DNA from: Psychrobium sp051201665
GTDB taxonomy: Bacteria > Pseudomonadota > Gammaproteobacteria > Enterobacterales > Psychrobiaceae
Direction of reading: 5' to 3'
DNA: 64,000 nucleotides
NCBI RefSeq assembly: GCF_051201665.1
Contig: NZ_CP179210.1
Span: 4,030,001 to 4,094,000 of the forward strand
Shown: positions 16,250 through 24,810 of the stretch, in pieces
Position numbering within the stretch: the stretch's first letter is position 1
How the letters are laid out: each line of letters begins with the position of its first letter
Position numbers and translations under genes: made by a program
Notes under the pieces: model-generated
Database searches by the model: none
Told to the model about the DNA's origin: nothing
The model's input: only the letters and a program-made list of their open reading frames with translations

Positions 16250-17578
16250 ATGACACAGATGACACCAAGAGAAATTGTTTCAGAGCTAGACGCTCACATC
16301 ATTGGTCAAAGCGACGCAAAACGCGCTGTTTCTATCGCGCTGCGCAATCGCTGGCGTCGACTGCAACTTAACGATGAGTTGCGCCAAGAAGTTACGCCTA
16401 AAAATATTCTAATGATCGGTCCTACCGGCGTTGGTAAAACCGAAATCGCTCGTCGTTTAGCCAAGCTTGCTAACGCACCTTTTATTAAAGTAGAAGCGAC
16501 TAAATTCACTGAAGTGGGTTATGTAGGTAAAGAAGTTGATCAAATCATTCGTGATTTAGCCGACGTTGCCCTAAACATCACACGTGAAGAACAAATGAGT
16601 AAAGTACGTTATGCCGCAGAAGAAGCTGCTGAAGAACGTATATTAGATGCTTTATTACCACCAGCACGTGGCGGTTTTGAAGAAGAAGAAAAATCGACAG
16701 ATTCTAGCACACGCCAAGTATTCCGTAAGAAATTGCGTGAAGGTAAACTAGACGATAAAGAAATCGAAATTGAAGTTGCAGCGCCACAAGTAGGCGTTGA
16801 AATCATGGCACCTCCAGGCATGGAAGAAATGACCAACCAACTTCAAGGCATGTTCCAAAACATGGGTAACGCACCAGCTAAGAAACGTAAGATGAAAATC
16901 AAAGACGCGTTCAAAGCATTGCAAGAAGAAGAAGCTGCCAAGCTTGTTAATCAAGATGATTTGAAAGAACAAGCTGTCGACATGGCCGAGCAAAACGGTA
17001 TCGTATTTATCGACGAAATCGACAAAATTTGTAAGCGTGGTGAAGCGTCTGGCCCTGATGTTTCTCGTGAAGGTGTACAGCGCGATTTACTACCATTAAT
17101 CGAAGGCTGTACCGTTTCAACTAAACACGGTATGGTGAAAACCGATCACATCTTGTTTATCACCTCTGGTGCATTCCAAGTGTCTAAGCCGTCAGATTTG
17201 ATTCCTGAACTGCAAGGTCGTTTACCAATTCGTGTTGAGTTAAGTGCATTATCAACTGAAGATTTTGTACGTATTTTAACAGAGCCAAACGCTTCACTGA
17301 CCGAGCAACACAAAGCGTTGTTAGCGACGGAAGGCGTTGATATTGAATTTACTGACTGTGGTATCCAGCGTATTGCGGAGTCTGCATGGCAAGTAAATGA
17401 GCGTACTGAAAACATCGGTGCACGTCGTCTTCACACAGTACTAGAGCGCCTAATGGAAGAGCTTTCTTACCACGCGTCAGATCGCACTGGCGAGTCAGTA
17501 ACAATCGACGCGGCTTACGTTGATAAATACTTAGACGATTTAGTTCAGAATGAAGATTTGAGCCAGTTTATTCTTTAA
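16250..17578 (+). CDS. hslU: ATP-dependent protease ATPase subunit HslU
   Basis: AAA+ unfoldase that feeds substrates to HslV. The 442-residue protein carries Walker A GPTGVGKTEIA, the pore-loop region TKFTEVGYVGKEVD, the inserted I-domain (about residues 110-240), Walker B IVFIDEIDKI and sensor ENIGARRLHT. It ends ...EDLSQFIL, the tail that docks into HslV. Length is typical. It is co-transcribed with hslV and followed by a strong terminator. Confidence 0.97.
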   Translation: MTQMTPREIVSELDAHIIGQSDAKRAVSIALRNRWRRLQLNDELRQEVTPKNILMIGPTGVGKTEIARRLAKLANAPFIKVEATKFTEVGYVGKEVDQIIRDLADVALNITREEQMSKVRYAAEEAAEERILDALLPPARGGFEEEEKSTDSSTRQVFRKKLREGKLDDKEIEIEVAAPQVGVEIMAPPGMEEMTNQLQGMFQNMGNAPAKKRKMKIKDAFKALQEEEAAKLVNQDDLKEQAVDMAEQNGIVFIDEIDKICKRGEASGPDVSREGVQRDLLPLIEGCTVSTKHGMVKTDHILFITSGAFQVSKPSDLIPELQGRLPIRVELSALSTEDFVRILTEPNASLTEQHKALLATEGVDIEFTDCGIQRIAESAWQVNERTENIGARRLHTVLERLMEELSYHASDRTGESVTIDAAYVDKYLDDLVQNEDLSQFIL

Positions 17579-17597
17579 TTTATACACTGCATACAAG

Positions 17598-17631
17598 AGC
17601 CGTTTAATCATTTGATTAAACGGCTTTTTTT
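17598..17631 (+). terminator. rho-independent terminator of hslVU
   Basis: AGCCGTTTAATCA and TGATTAAACGGCT form a 13-base stem followed by TTTTTT, 20 bases after the hslU stop. Confidence 0.92.
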
Positions 17632-17683
17632 ATTTTTATAATTGAGTAATACTACGAAAATAAAACAAAAATCAGGCAACGGA

Positions 17684-18685
17684 ATGTATAAGCAAGTCAG
17701 CATCTTTATCACGCTATTGTGTTTATCAATCACAGTTAACGCTCAGCACTTAGCGCAAAACCAATACGTTAAAGATCAAGTTATAGTCACATTCGATTTG
17801 AAGCAAAAAATTGATGGCTTAGATTTTGAAGTAAACTATATTTATCAACCCATTGAGAGTGACTTAACAGTTTACATCGGCAAGAAGTTATTTGACGGTG
17901 AACATTGCCCACCTGAAGGATTTACTACCAAATTAACCCAACATATTGCAGTTTATAGAGACGAAAAATTAATCTGGAAGGGTAACGGTTACTTTGATTC
18001 TTTACGTTTTTCGTCTGACGGAAAAACATTCAAAGTTTTTCGCCATTTCCATAATAAAAGTCAGAAAATTATCATTAATGATTTAGTCACCATACATGAA
18101 AATAGGTTTGCGCATTACGAAGAGGGTTACGTTCCGGACGACCAAGAATCTCGCCCTTGTTTCTTGAACTACGAAGGATTTGATGAGCATCTCATTTCAA
18201 ATTCAGGGACACACTCTCTTTCATTTTTTATACACGACGGACTAGAAACACCGTTTTCTATTTGTACGATAAAAAAGCAAGAAAGTGGCTTAGTTTGTCA
18301 AGAAGTTAAACCCGACTGGACAAATCCAAATGCTTTTTTCAAAGCACAAATTGTCAGTGAGAATGAAGTATATGTGCTGTATGAGCATATGCTAACAAGA
18401 CAGAGCCCTAGTAAGACATTTTGGAATACAAAATTTTCAGATAAATTTCATGAAAAATTCAACAATTTTTTTGTCTATAAAAACCTTCTCATTGTAAACG
18501 GAATGAATGACATAGCTGTTTTTGATAAAAGTAATGGGCAGATACTTTGGCAACGCTCGAGACGAGGTGAAGAAAAAGTCTTACAGACATTTGATTCAGT
18601 ATTTGCTAAAAATAATCAACTCATATTCCAGCTTGAAGGCACCACTATCCACGGCGCGCAAAGCTTAAGTCAGTTCATAGAGTAA
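17684..18685 (+). CDS. secreted protein with PQQ-like repeat
   Basis: Not assigned to a known family. From ATG 17684 the 333-residue product has a classical signal peptide (MYKQVSIFITLLCLSITVNA). The C-terminal part contains a PQQ/beta-propeller-like strand (IAVFDKSNGQILWQRS), as in WD/PQQ propellers, while the rest has no recognisable motif. An in-frame TTG at 17642 is less likely because the signal peptide begins at 17684. It lies between hslU and the broken DUF971 gene, which are normally adjacent in relatives, so it may be an insertion. Lower GC than hslU. Confidence 0.6.
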   Translation: MYKQVSIFITLLCLSITVNAQHLAQNQYVKDQVIVTFDLKQKIDGLDFEVNYIYQPIESDLTVYIGKKLFDGEHCPPEGFTTKLTQHIAVYRDEKLIWKGNGYFDSLRFSSDGKTFKVFRHFHNKSQKIIINDLVTIHENRFAHYEEGYVPDDQESRPCFLNYEGFDEHLISNSGTHSLSFFIHDGLETPFSICTIKKQESGLVCQEVKPDWTNPNAFFKAQIVSENEVYVLYEHMLTRQSPSKTFWNTKFSDKFHEKFNNFFVYKNLLIVNGMNDIAVFDKSNGQILWQRSRRGEEKVLQTFDSVFAKNNQLIFQLEGTTIHGAQSLSQFIE

Positions 18686-18688
18686 GTA

Positions 18689-19221
18689 ATGAATATTACC
18701 CTTATCAAACAACACTGTTTCTCTTATCTGCTAGAAGTTCATTTTAGCGATGATTACCGTCAGCTTATTGGCTTTGAGATGCTGCGAGTTTATACCAATT
18801 TGATTAAGTTTGTGATCTTGTTTTGCGAAGGAACAACAAATGAAGGCAAGGCGCTTGATTGAGCAATAGCTGGCTATTGGGATTGAAAGCAACGCAACAT
18901 TCATTTTATTTTAACCAGCAAAAGTGGGCAATAACTTTGTCAACTTGGTATTATTCCCCTAACGCCACAGTTGTTCCACAAGGCCTTAACAAACCGCCAC
19001 TAGTAACAGCTAAGGCATATGTTAAGATTTTAAAATCGCAATACGATGAAAACAAGTTAGATATCTTGTTTGACGATGGACATCAAAGTGGTAGTTACTG
19101 TGCGGAGTACTTGAGACGCCTTTGCGAAGAGCAAGATCAACTATGGTCAGACTATTTGGCGCGCGTTAGCTACGCCAAACAATTAAAAGATAATGCAATA
19201 TCGCTAACGATTAGCGATTAA
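18689..19221 (+). pseudogene. DUF971 (gamma-butyrobetaine hydroxylase-like N-terminal domain) gene, split by MITE-A
   Basis: The 5' part encodes FSYLLEVHFSDDYRQLIGFE and MLRVY. The 3' part encodes SPNATVVPQG, PLVTAKAYVKILK, DILFDDGHQSGSYCAEYL and QLWSDYLARV, all typical of DUF971 proteins found next to hslU. Between them lies a 158-base MITE-A (18793-18950) with a TTA duplication. Removing the element and one TTA gives a continuous frame (RVY-SPN), so the insertion is the only lesion seen. DUF971 proteins are thought to act in iron-sulfur or cofactor handling, but this is weakly established. The stop overlaps the end of the convergent msrQ gene. Confidence 0.82.
18793..18950. mobile_element. 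MITE-A copy 2, inserted in DUF971 gene
   Basis: The element begins TACCAATTTGATTAAG and ends CAACTTGGTA, is flanked by direct TTA repeats (18790-18792 and 18951-18953), and is 158 bases long. It is in the opposite orientation to, and diverged from, the nearly identical copies at 1-150 and 45386-45538. This copy defines the element's exact ends and its 3-base target duplication. Confidence 0.85.
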
Positions 19222-19817
19222 CGCGAGAACATTCGTTTTAACTGATCTTTTCTCGCCCATAACAACAATGCCGTTAGTGCGATGTAAATACTCGGTTCAA
19301 TAATTTCAGATTTCACCGACCAAATAAAATGCAGCGGCACTAACAACGCCACTGCATAAACGCTGTTATGAAGCTTTTGCCAGCGCTTGCCCATTTTTCG
19401 TTTAATTGAATTAAGCGATGTTATCGCTAATGCAAACAGCAATAAATAGGCGAGCATACCCACTAAGATATAAGGCCGTTTAACGGTCTCGGTAAGAAAC
19501 AGTGACCATTCAAATAACAAATCTAAACTAATAAATGCTGCTAAATGTAATGTCGCATAGGCAAATACATAGAGCCCCATTAAGCGCCTAGTTTGCACAA
19601 GCACGCCTTGTTTAAAGCGTTTAGCAATGGGCGAAATACATAGCATGATAAGTAACGTATTAAGCGCGCCAATACCTGTGTAATGAATGATGTATTGTAC
19701 CGGATCACCACCGGCTTCATCAGTCATCACTGCAAGTACCAAGTAAACAATTGGTACCAAGGCAGCCCAATGCATAAATGCTTTTACTAAAAATAAATGT
19801 TTGTTTGTTAAGCGCAT
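19218..19817 (-). CDS. msrQ: MsrQ, heme-binding membrane subunit of methionine sulfoxide reductase
   Basis: Passes electrons from the quinone pool or a flavin reductase to periplasmic MsrP. The 199-residue protein has about six membrane helices and conserved His residues in helices (FAYATLHLAAFI, WQKLHNSVYAVALLVPLHFI) as heme ligands, typical of the YedZ/MsrQ ferric-reductase-like family. It lies eight bases downstream of msrP in the same operon. Length is normal. Confidence 0.94.
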   Translation of the reverse strand: MRLTNKHLFLVKAFMHWAALVPIVYLVLAVMTDEAGGDPVQYIIHYTGIGALNTLLIMLCISPIAKRFKQGVLVQTRRLMGLYVFAYATLHLAAFISLDLLFEWSLFLTETVKRPYILVGMLAYLLLFALAITSLNSIKRKMGKRWQKLHNSVYAVALLVPLHFIWSVKSEIIEPSIYIALTALLLWARKDQLKRMFSR

Positions 19818-19825
19818 AAAATTAC

Positions 19826-20857
19826 TTAGAAATTCTTTCTTAAATCTAATCCACGATAGAGATCGGCTACTTGATCGCCATACCCATTAAACGGTAATGT
19901 CGGAATACGTTTCGCCGAGAATAAACCACCCTCAGCAATACGACGCTCACTGGCTTGTGACCAACGAGGGTGATCAACAGCAGGGTTCACATTGGCATAA
20001 AAACCGTATTCGTTGGCAGCCAATTGATTCCAACTTGTTGGCGGTCGCTGGCTGGTAACACGAATTCGAACCACTGATTTAATACTTTTAAACCCGTATT
20101 TCCACGGCACAACTAAGCGAATTGGCGCACCATTCTGAGGTGGCAGTGATTTCCCATAAAGACCAACAGCCATGAAAGTTAGATCGTTCATTGCCTCGCT
20201 AATGGTTAAACCTTCAACGTAAGGATAATGAATGCCACCACCTAAGAAGCGATTTTTCTGTCCCGGCATTTGCTCAGGATCATGTAGGGTTTCAAAAGCA
20301 ACGTATTTGCCTTTGCTGGTTACCCCTGCACGCTTTAGCAACGTTGCTAGTGGGAAACCTAACCAGGGTATAACCATTGACCATGCTTCAACACAACGCA
20401 TACGATAGGTACGCTGTTCCAACTCCATTAGCTTGGTGAAATCATCATAGCCCAAGGTAATTGGACGCTCTACTTCACCATCAATCACTAATGACCAAGG
20501 CTCAACTTGAAACTCTTGTGAATTTTGAGCAGGCGCTTTTTTACTGGTTCCAAATTCATAAAAATTATTATGAGTTGTTACCTTATTGTATGGCGTGACT
20601 ATTTCATCTTTGGCGTAATTCGTATCTTTAGTAAATGCTAGCGGCTGCGTGACAAACTTTTTCTTTTCTTTATCCTTGCTAAAAAGATCAAAAATATCAG
20701 CTTGCGCAGCACTTGGCATGCTCGCACCAACAGCACCTAAACCCAGCGCTTTAACAATGTTACGACGATCTTTAAACACAGCTTCAGGTGTAATTTCTGA
20801 GTCGTTAATATGCCACGGCATTTTGCGCAGTAACCCTTTGGTAAATTTATTAGACAC
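19826..20857 (-). CDS. msrP: MsrP, molybdopterin methionine sulfoxide reductase catalytic subunit
   Basis: Repairs oxidised methionines in periplasmic proteins. The 343-residue protein has a twin-arginine signal (DRRNIVKALGLGAVGA then PSAAQA). The molybdenum-coordinating Cys is in YRMRCVEAWSM, and the oxidoreductase molybdopterin-binding fold continues through VPWKYGFKSIKS. Length fits the YedY/MsrP family. It is the first gene of the msrPQ operon. Confidence 0.95.
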   Translation of the reverse strand: MSNKFTKGLLRKMPWHINDSEITPEAVFKDRRNIVKALGLGAVGASMPSAAQADIFDLFSKDKEKKKFVTQPLAFTKDTNYAKDEIVTPYNKVTTHNNFYEFGTSKKAPAQNSQEFQVEPWSLVIDGEVERPITLGYDDFTKLMELEQRTYRMRCVEAWSMVIPWLGFPLATLLKRAGVTSKGKYVAFETLHDPEQMPGQKNRFLGGGIHYPYVEGLTISEAMNDLTFMAVGLYGKSLPPQNGAPIRLVVPWKYGFKSIKSVVRIRVTSQRPPTSWNQLAANEYGFYANVNPAVDHPRWSQASERRIAEGGLFSAKRIPTLPFNGYGDQVADLYRGLDLRKNF

Positions 20858-21021
20858 TGTGTTGCTCCAAGAAAAAATTTCACGTAATGATTAATTGATA
20901 AGACAGCGAGCAAGGGAAAAAAATTTCCTCAGTCTCCATTAAACATCTATTTATTTACTTTCATTACGCTAATTAATGAATAACGATCACTTATTTACGC
21001 TGTGTTTTGGGCTAAAAATAA

Positions 21022-21044
21022 AAAAGCCGACAAAGATGTCGGCT
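21022..21044 (-). terminator. rho-independent terminator of cpxP-like gene
   Basis: On the minus strand AGCCGACA-TCTT-TGTCGGCT is followed by TTTTTTAT, 36 bases beyond the stop of the cpxP-like gene. Confidence 0.88.
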
Positions 21045-21079
21045 AATTTCACAATGCATCACTGCGATCTACACAATGC

Positions 21080-21577
21080 TTATTCACCCTCATGGTCATG
21101 ACCGTGCTTCATACGTTTCTTCATGCGCTTTTTCATTTTATGCTTTTTCTTGTTCATCATTGCTAAGTACTGTTCGCGCTGTTCTTCGTTGAGCACTTGA
21201 TAAATAGAATGCTTAAGCTTCATTTTTGAAATCTTGCGCTCTGCATGTTTGTCAGCGCGCTCAGCCATTTTTGCACGTACTGCTGCTTCATCGAACTCTG
21301 GCGCATTCATCAATGCGACATAATCAGCCTTCATCTGCTTGCGTTTAGCTTTCATGGCCTCTTTATCAAACTCAGGGCGTTGTTCTTTATGTGCATCAAC
21401 CAGCGCTTGAATTTTCGTTGTTTGCGCTTCTGTCAGTTCTAATTTTTTAGCCATTCGCTCCATTTTAAAGCCACCTCCTGCGAAGTGACGCTCGCCAGAA
21501 CCCATTGCCATAGCGCCGCCAATAACGAGAGAGCTTGATAACGCTAATGTCGCCAAAATTTTTGTTGCTGTTTTCAT
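21080..21577 (-). CDS. cpxP: CpxP/Spy-family periplasmic protein
   Basis: Periplasmic chaperone-like repressor of the Cpx envelope-stress system. From ATG 21577 (AAAGGA upstream) the 165-residue protein has a signal peptide (MKTATKILATLALSSSLVIG), an LTxxQ motif (LTEAQTTKIQ) and a second degenerate one (LNEEQREQY). The helical body is followed by a very Lys/His-rich tail (MKKRMKKRMKHGHDHEGE) that could bind metal. It is divergent from cpxRA with a Cpx box between, which supports the assignment. A longer in-frame reading to 21703 would run through that operator and is unlikely. Confidence 0.88.
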   Translation of the reverse strand: MKTATKILATLALSSSLVIGGAMAMGSGERHFAGGGFKMERMAKKLELTEAQTTKIQALVDAHKEQRPEFDKEAMKAKRKQMKADYVALMNAPEFDEAAVRAKMAERADKHAERKISKMKLKHSIYQVLNEEQREQYLAMMNKKKHKMKKRMKKRMKHGHDHEGE

Positions 21578-21646
21578 ATCGATGTCCTTTTGTTTTAGTT
21601 CGAAATCTATACTAGCGGCCCCCATGTAAAGCAGTGAATATTTAGT

Positions 21647-21661
21647 GTAAAACTGTGTAAA
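21647..21661. promoter_or_regulatory. CpxR box
   Basis: GTAAA-ACTGT-GTAAA matches the CpxR consensus GTAAA-N5-GTAAA exactly. It lies between cpxP (start 21577) and cpxR (start 21728), placed to activate cpxP and autoregulate cpxRA. A weaker half-match, GTAAA-GCAGT-GAATA, begins at 21625. Confidence 0.9.
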
Positions 21662-21727
21662 GTAAGTGTGTTTCTTATTCACACTCGTTAGAATTCCAAC
21701 CATAGATGCATCTTACTAAGGCTTGCC

Positions 21728-22417
21728 ATGACACATTCAAACAAACTGCTACTCATTGAAGATGACCAAGAACTCAGCGAGTTATTGGTTCAACTACTGA
21801 CAATGGAAGGTTACGAAGTTGATACGGCAAGTGATGGTGAATCTGGTCTAGCATTGGCACTGGAAGAAGCACATCAACTCGTATTGCTTGATGTAATGCT
21901 GCCAAAGCTCAATGGCTTTGATGTGTTGAAAAAGCTGCGCCAACAAAGTCAATTGCCAGTACTAATGCTAACGGCCAAAGGCGATGAAATAGACCGTGTT
22001 ATAGGATTGGAATTTGGCGCAGATGATTATTTACCTAAGCCATTTAATGACCGCGAGTTACTTGCACGCGTTAAAGCTATTTTGCGCCGTAGTCAGTTAA
22101 TGCCACAAAAAACTCAAAAATTACAGCGCGGAGATGTGGTGCTTCACCATGGTCGCCAAGAGGCATTTTGTGGTGACGAAAAACTCGATTTAACAGGTAC
22201 AGAATTTTTACTGTTGTCAGAATTGCTAGAGTTTCCAGGCGAGCTATTAGAAAAAAATAATCTCAATCAGAAAGTGCTTGGTAAACGTCTACAAGCCTTT
22301 GATCGCAGTTTAGATATGCACATGTCGAACCTTCGAAAGAAACTACCACCTCGCAGCGACAATTTACCTCGCATCAAAACAGTGCGCGGTCACGGTTACA
22401 TTTGGCTTGATAATTAA
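21728..22417 (+). CDS. cpxR: CpxR-type response regulator
   Basis: OmpR/PhoB-family DNA-binding regulator of envelope stress. The receiver domain has the acidic pocket (IEDD), phospho-acceptor Asp55 (LVLLDVMLP), and the switch Thr/Lys (LTAKG, LPKPF). A winged-helix domain (about residues 130-229) ends IKTVRGHGYIWL. The 229-residue length is typical. It is followed after 12 bases by the sensor kinase gene, and its own promoter region carries an exact CpxR box. Confidence 0.93.
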   Translation: MTHSNKLLLIEDDQELSELLVQLLTMEGYEVDTASDGESGLALALEEAHQLVLLDVMLPKLNGFDVLKKLRQQSQLPVLMLTAKGDEIDRVIGLEFGADDYLPKPFNDRELLARVKAILRRSQLMPQKTQKLQRGDVVLHHGRQEAFCGDEKLDLTGTEFLLLSELLEFPGELLEKNNLNQKVLGKRLQAFDRSLDMHMSNLRKKLPPRSDNLPRIKTVRGHGYIWLDN

Positions 22418-22429
22418 CGGTAAGTAATA

Positions 22430-23830
22430 ATGCCTAAGCAGTTATTTTTAAAAATATTTTTTGGATTTTGGTTTGTTACGGTTGCTCAAATGGCGGCAAT
22501 TTTAGTGCTGCCTAAAATGCTTGACTCTTCCCTTAAAGTTGACCCTAAGTTAAACGCATACCATCAAAAAGTCGCGAAAACACTGCAAAAATCAACCAAT
22601 CTTGAAAAGACAATTAAACGTCTTCAACACAAGATGCGCCCACCGCATTATTTAAAAAAACGTATCATTAAAAAACGTGGAAGACTCGACAGCATTTTTG
22701 TTGTGAATGAAAATAATATTGGCCTCAAAGGGGAGCGCATTCCCAAAGACATCTATTTGGCACTCATTCAACTAGAAGAAAATCCAAAGCAACGCTATTT
22801 TCACTATAAGCGCTGGGGCGTTTATGGTCCCTATAAATTTGACCATGACGGCCAAACCTATAGTTTATTTGTCAGAGACTTCGAACATAAACATCGTTCA
22901 CAAATTTTAAATTTTCTTAAAGGAAACCCATGGATAGTCTTGGCTATTGTGATGATCATCAGCGCCGTCATCTGTGGCCTTTTAGCTTGGCATTTGTCCA
23001 GACCAATACGGTCATTAGATCGCAGCGCCAAACGCTTAGCACAAGGCGATTTAACCGCGCGTGCCGACAAACTTGCTCTGCGTTACCATGATGAGATTGG
23101 TCAACTAGCTAAATCATTCAACGAAATGGCGGATTCAGTACAATCGATGGTTAATGGTCAACAGCGTTTGCTGGGGGATATTTCCCATGAGATCAGAACA
23201 CCATTAACGCGATTACAATTAGCCAATGCCATTCATCGTCGCCAATTTGGCGACAATGAAGAATTAACACGTATTGAGCAAGAAACTGAAACCATCGATA
23301 AAATGCTTAATCAGCTATTAGCGTTATCTCGCTCAACGCTTGCCGGTGAACATCCGTTTGAACAAACTGATTTTTCATTTTTTATGGAAGATATTATCGA
23401 CAATGCGCGTTTTGAAGCCCATCAAGCTCAGGTTGAATTGGTCAACGACATTGCAGCTGACATAACTATTTCTGTTCAGTGGGATTCTCTTGCTAGTGCT
23501 ATTGAAAACATCATTCGCAATGCTATTCGTTATGCTAAACAACGGGTTAATTTATCTGCCTATCAAGAAGGCGACAACCTTATTATTAATATTATTGATG
23601 ATGGTTGCGGTGTCGACGACGACCATTTAGGTAACTTATTCACGCCGTTTTATCGCGTATCTACATCACGGGATCGCAAGACGGGAGGCACAGGATTAGG
23701 GCTCGCCATTGCACATGAAGCAGTGAAGCGCCATCAGGGAAATATTGTCGCGAGCAACAACAAGCAAGGTGGATTAACAGTCACAATATCTCTGCCACTA
23801 ACGTCACATACACGGGGCTCTAGCAATTAA
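22430..23830 (+). CDS. cpxA: CpxA-type sensor histidine kinase
   Basis: Inner-membrane sensor that phosphorylates CpxR in response to envelope stress. The 466-residue protein has an N-terminal helix (about 6-28), a periplasmic domain, a second helix (about 165-190), HAMP (HLSRPIRSLDRSAKRL), phospho-acceptor His253 (GDISHEIRTPLTR), N box (ENIIRNAIRYAK), and G boxes (DDGCGVDDD, GGTGLGLAI). It forms an operon with cpxR. Confidence 0.92.
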   Translation: MPKQLFLKIFFGFWFVTVAQMAAILVLPKMLDSSLKVDPKLNAYHQKVAKTLQKSTNLEKTIKRLQHKMRPPHYLKKRIIKKRGRLDSIFVVNENNIGLKGERIPKDIYLALIQLEENPKQRYFHYKRWGVYGPYKFDHDGQTYSLFVRDFEHKHRSQILNFLKGNPWIVLAIVMIISAVICGLLAWHLSRPIRSLDRSAKRLAQGDLTARADKLALRYHDEIGQLAKSFNEMADSVQSMVNGQQRLLGDISHEIRTPLTRLQLANAIHRRQFGDNEELTRIEQETETIDKMLNQLLALSRSTLAGEHPFEQTDFSFFMEDIIDNARFEAHQAQVELVNDIAADITISVQWDSLASAIENIIRNAIRYAKQRVNLSAYQEGDNLIINIIDDGCGVDDDHLGNLFTPFYRVSTSRDRKTGGTGLGLAIAHEAVKRHQGNIVASNNKQGGLTVTISLPLTSHTRGSSN

Positions 23831-23878
23831 ATCATAGGCTAGGTACAATGCGTGCAAAGACTCTCATTCGAGCCAAAC

Positions 23879-24355
23879 ATGTTACACGTTGCTTTATACG
23901 AACCAGAAATCCCGCCTAACACAGGCAATATTATTCGTCTGTGTGCTAACACCGGATATCACCTTCATCTTATTGAACCTTTAGGCTTTGATATTGATGA
24001 TAAAAAACTAAGACGTGCCGGTTTAGACTATAGTGAGATGACCCATGTAACGCGCCATAAAAACTACCAAGCTATGCTAGAAACTGTTGCTCCCAAACGT
24101 GTATTTGCCTGCACCACTAAAGCGACATGCAGTCATAGTGAAGCCGGTTTTGAAGATGGTGACATGTTATTATTTGGCCCCGAAACTCGCGGACTCCCAA
24201 TGGAGATTATAGAATCTCTGCCGCCACAACAACGAATTCGCATTCCTATGTTGCCAGAAAGTCGCAGCATGAATTTATCTAACGCGGTAGCTGTTATCGT
24301 TTACGAATCGTGGCGACAAGTCGGCTATCTGGGAGCTAAGGGTTATGAGAGCTAA
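23879..24355 (+). CDS. trmL: tRNA (cytidine(34)-2'-O)-methyltransferase
   Basis: SPOUT-fold methyltransferase modifying the wobble base of tRNA-Leu. The 158-residue product shows the family signature: HVALYEPEIPPNTGNIIRLC, LLFGPETRGLP, IPMLPESRSMNLSNAVAV with the SAM-binding trefoil knot. ATG 23879 is preferred to GTG 23852 because it gives the usual N-terminus. It follows cpxA by 48 bases. Confidence 0.95.
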   Translation: MLHVALYEPEIPPNTGNIIRLCANTGYHLHLIEPLGFDIDDKKLRRAGLDYSEMTHVTRHKNYQAMLETVAPKRVFACTTKATCSHSEAGFEDGDMLLFGPETRGLPMEIIESLPPQQRIRIPMLPESRSMNLSNAVAVIVYESWRQVGYLGAKGYES

Positions 24356-24491
24356 TCGCATACGCCATAAAAAACGCCTGCAAATTCGTCATCAATCACA
24401 ACGTCGAATGGCGTTTTATGCAGAAGAAAACATGCGTAAAAACAAACCATTTCGTTGCTATTCAGATCGACAAAATAAAATTATTGGTTAG
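24345..24491 (+). CDS. small very basic protein overlapping the end of trmL
   Basis: A 48-residue reading frame begins with ATG inside the last codons of trmL and ends TAG at 24491. The product (MRANRIRHKKRLQIRHQSQR...) is rich in Arg, Lys and His with no hydrophobic stretch, like small nucleic-acid-binding or ribosome-associated peptides. GGGAGCTAAGG lies upstream as a possible binding site. No family is recognised, and it may be chance coding. Confidence 0.35.
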   Translation: MRANRIRHKKRLQIRHQSQRRMAFYAEENMRKNKPFRCYSDRQNKIIG

Positions 24492-24581
24492 AACTTATGG
24501 ATTAGACAGATTAACACTCTAAGCGCTTTATAAGACGTAAATTAATTGTTTTTATTACATAGTTATCCACAATATAATAAG

Positions 24582-24610
24582 GTATTCCAACAACAGCTCG
24601 TTAGAATACC
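24582..24610 (-). terminator. terminator of the amber-interrupted leader-peptide gene
   Basis: On the minus strand GGTATTCTAAC and GTTGGAATACC form an 11-base stem with one wobble, followed by TTATTATAT. It begins nine bases after the final stop of the minus-strand peptide gene. Confidence 0.6.
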
Positions 24611-24618
24611 CTTCTGGC

Positions 24619-24810
24619 TTATCTCAATTCAGAACATTTTTTCCATTGAATGTGCGACTCAATATTTTTTTCATGCGCATCTTTTGCTAGTTCGAGGTTA
24701 GCAGACCGCGTGCTATTCAATTGTTCGTATTCTTTACGAAGCTAATCCCATTTTAATGGAGCCTTACCGCCACTTACCGAATTGCATTCTTTTAGATCTA
24801 ATTCTTTCAT
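24619..24810 (-). pseudogene. double-glycine leader peptide gene with in-frame amber codon
   Basis: From ATG 24810, preceded by AAAGGAA, the frame reads MKELDLKECNSVSGG, a class-II-bacteriocin-type leader ending Gly-Gly for cleavage by a C39 peptidase. KAPLKWD follows, then a TAG stop at 24742-24744. The same frame continues for 40 more residues (LRKEYEQLNS..., IQWKKCSELR) to TAA at 24619 and a hairpin terminator. It is either a pseudogene with one nonsense mutation, a 22-residue product, or a suppressed stop. The C39-type exporter encoded from 29950 is its probable partner. No ordinary family name applies. Confidence 0.6.

Noticed and set aside
21578..21703. Longer start for the cpxP-like protein
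   Set aside because: It would run through the CpxR box and precede an obvious signal peptide.
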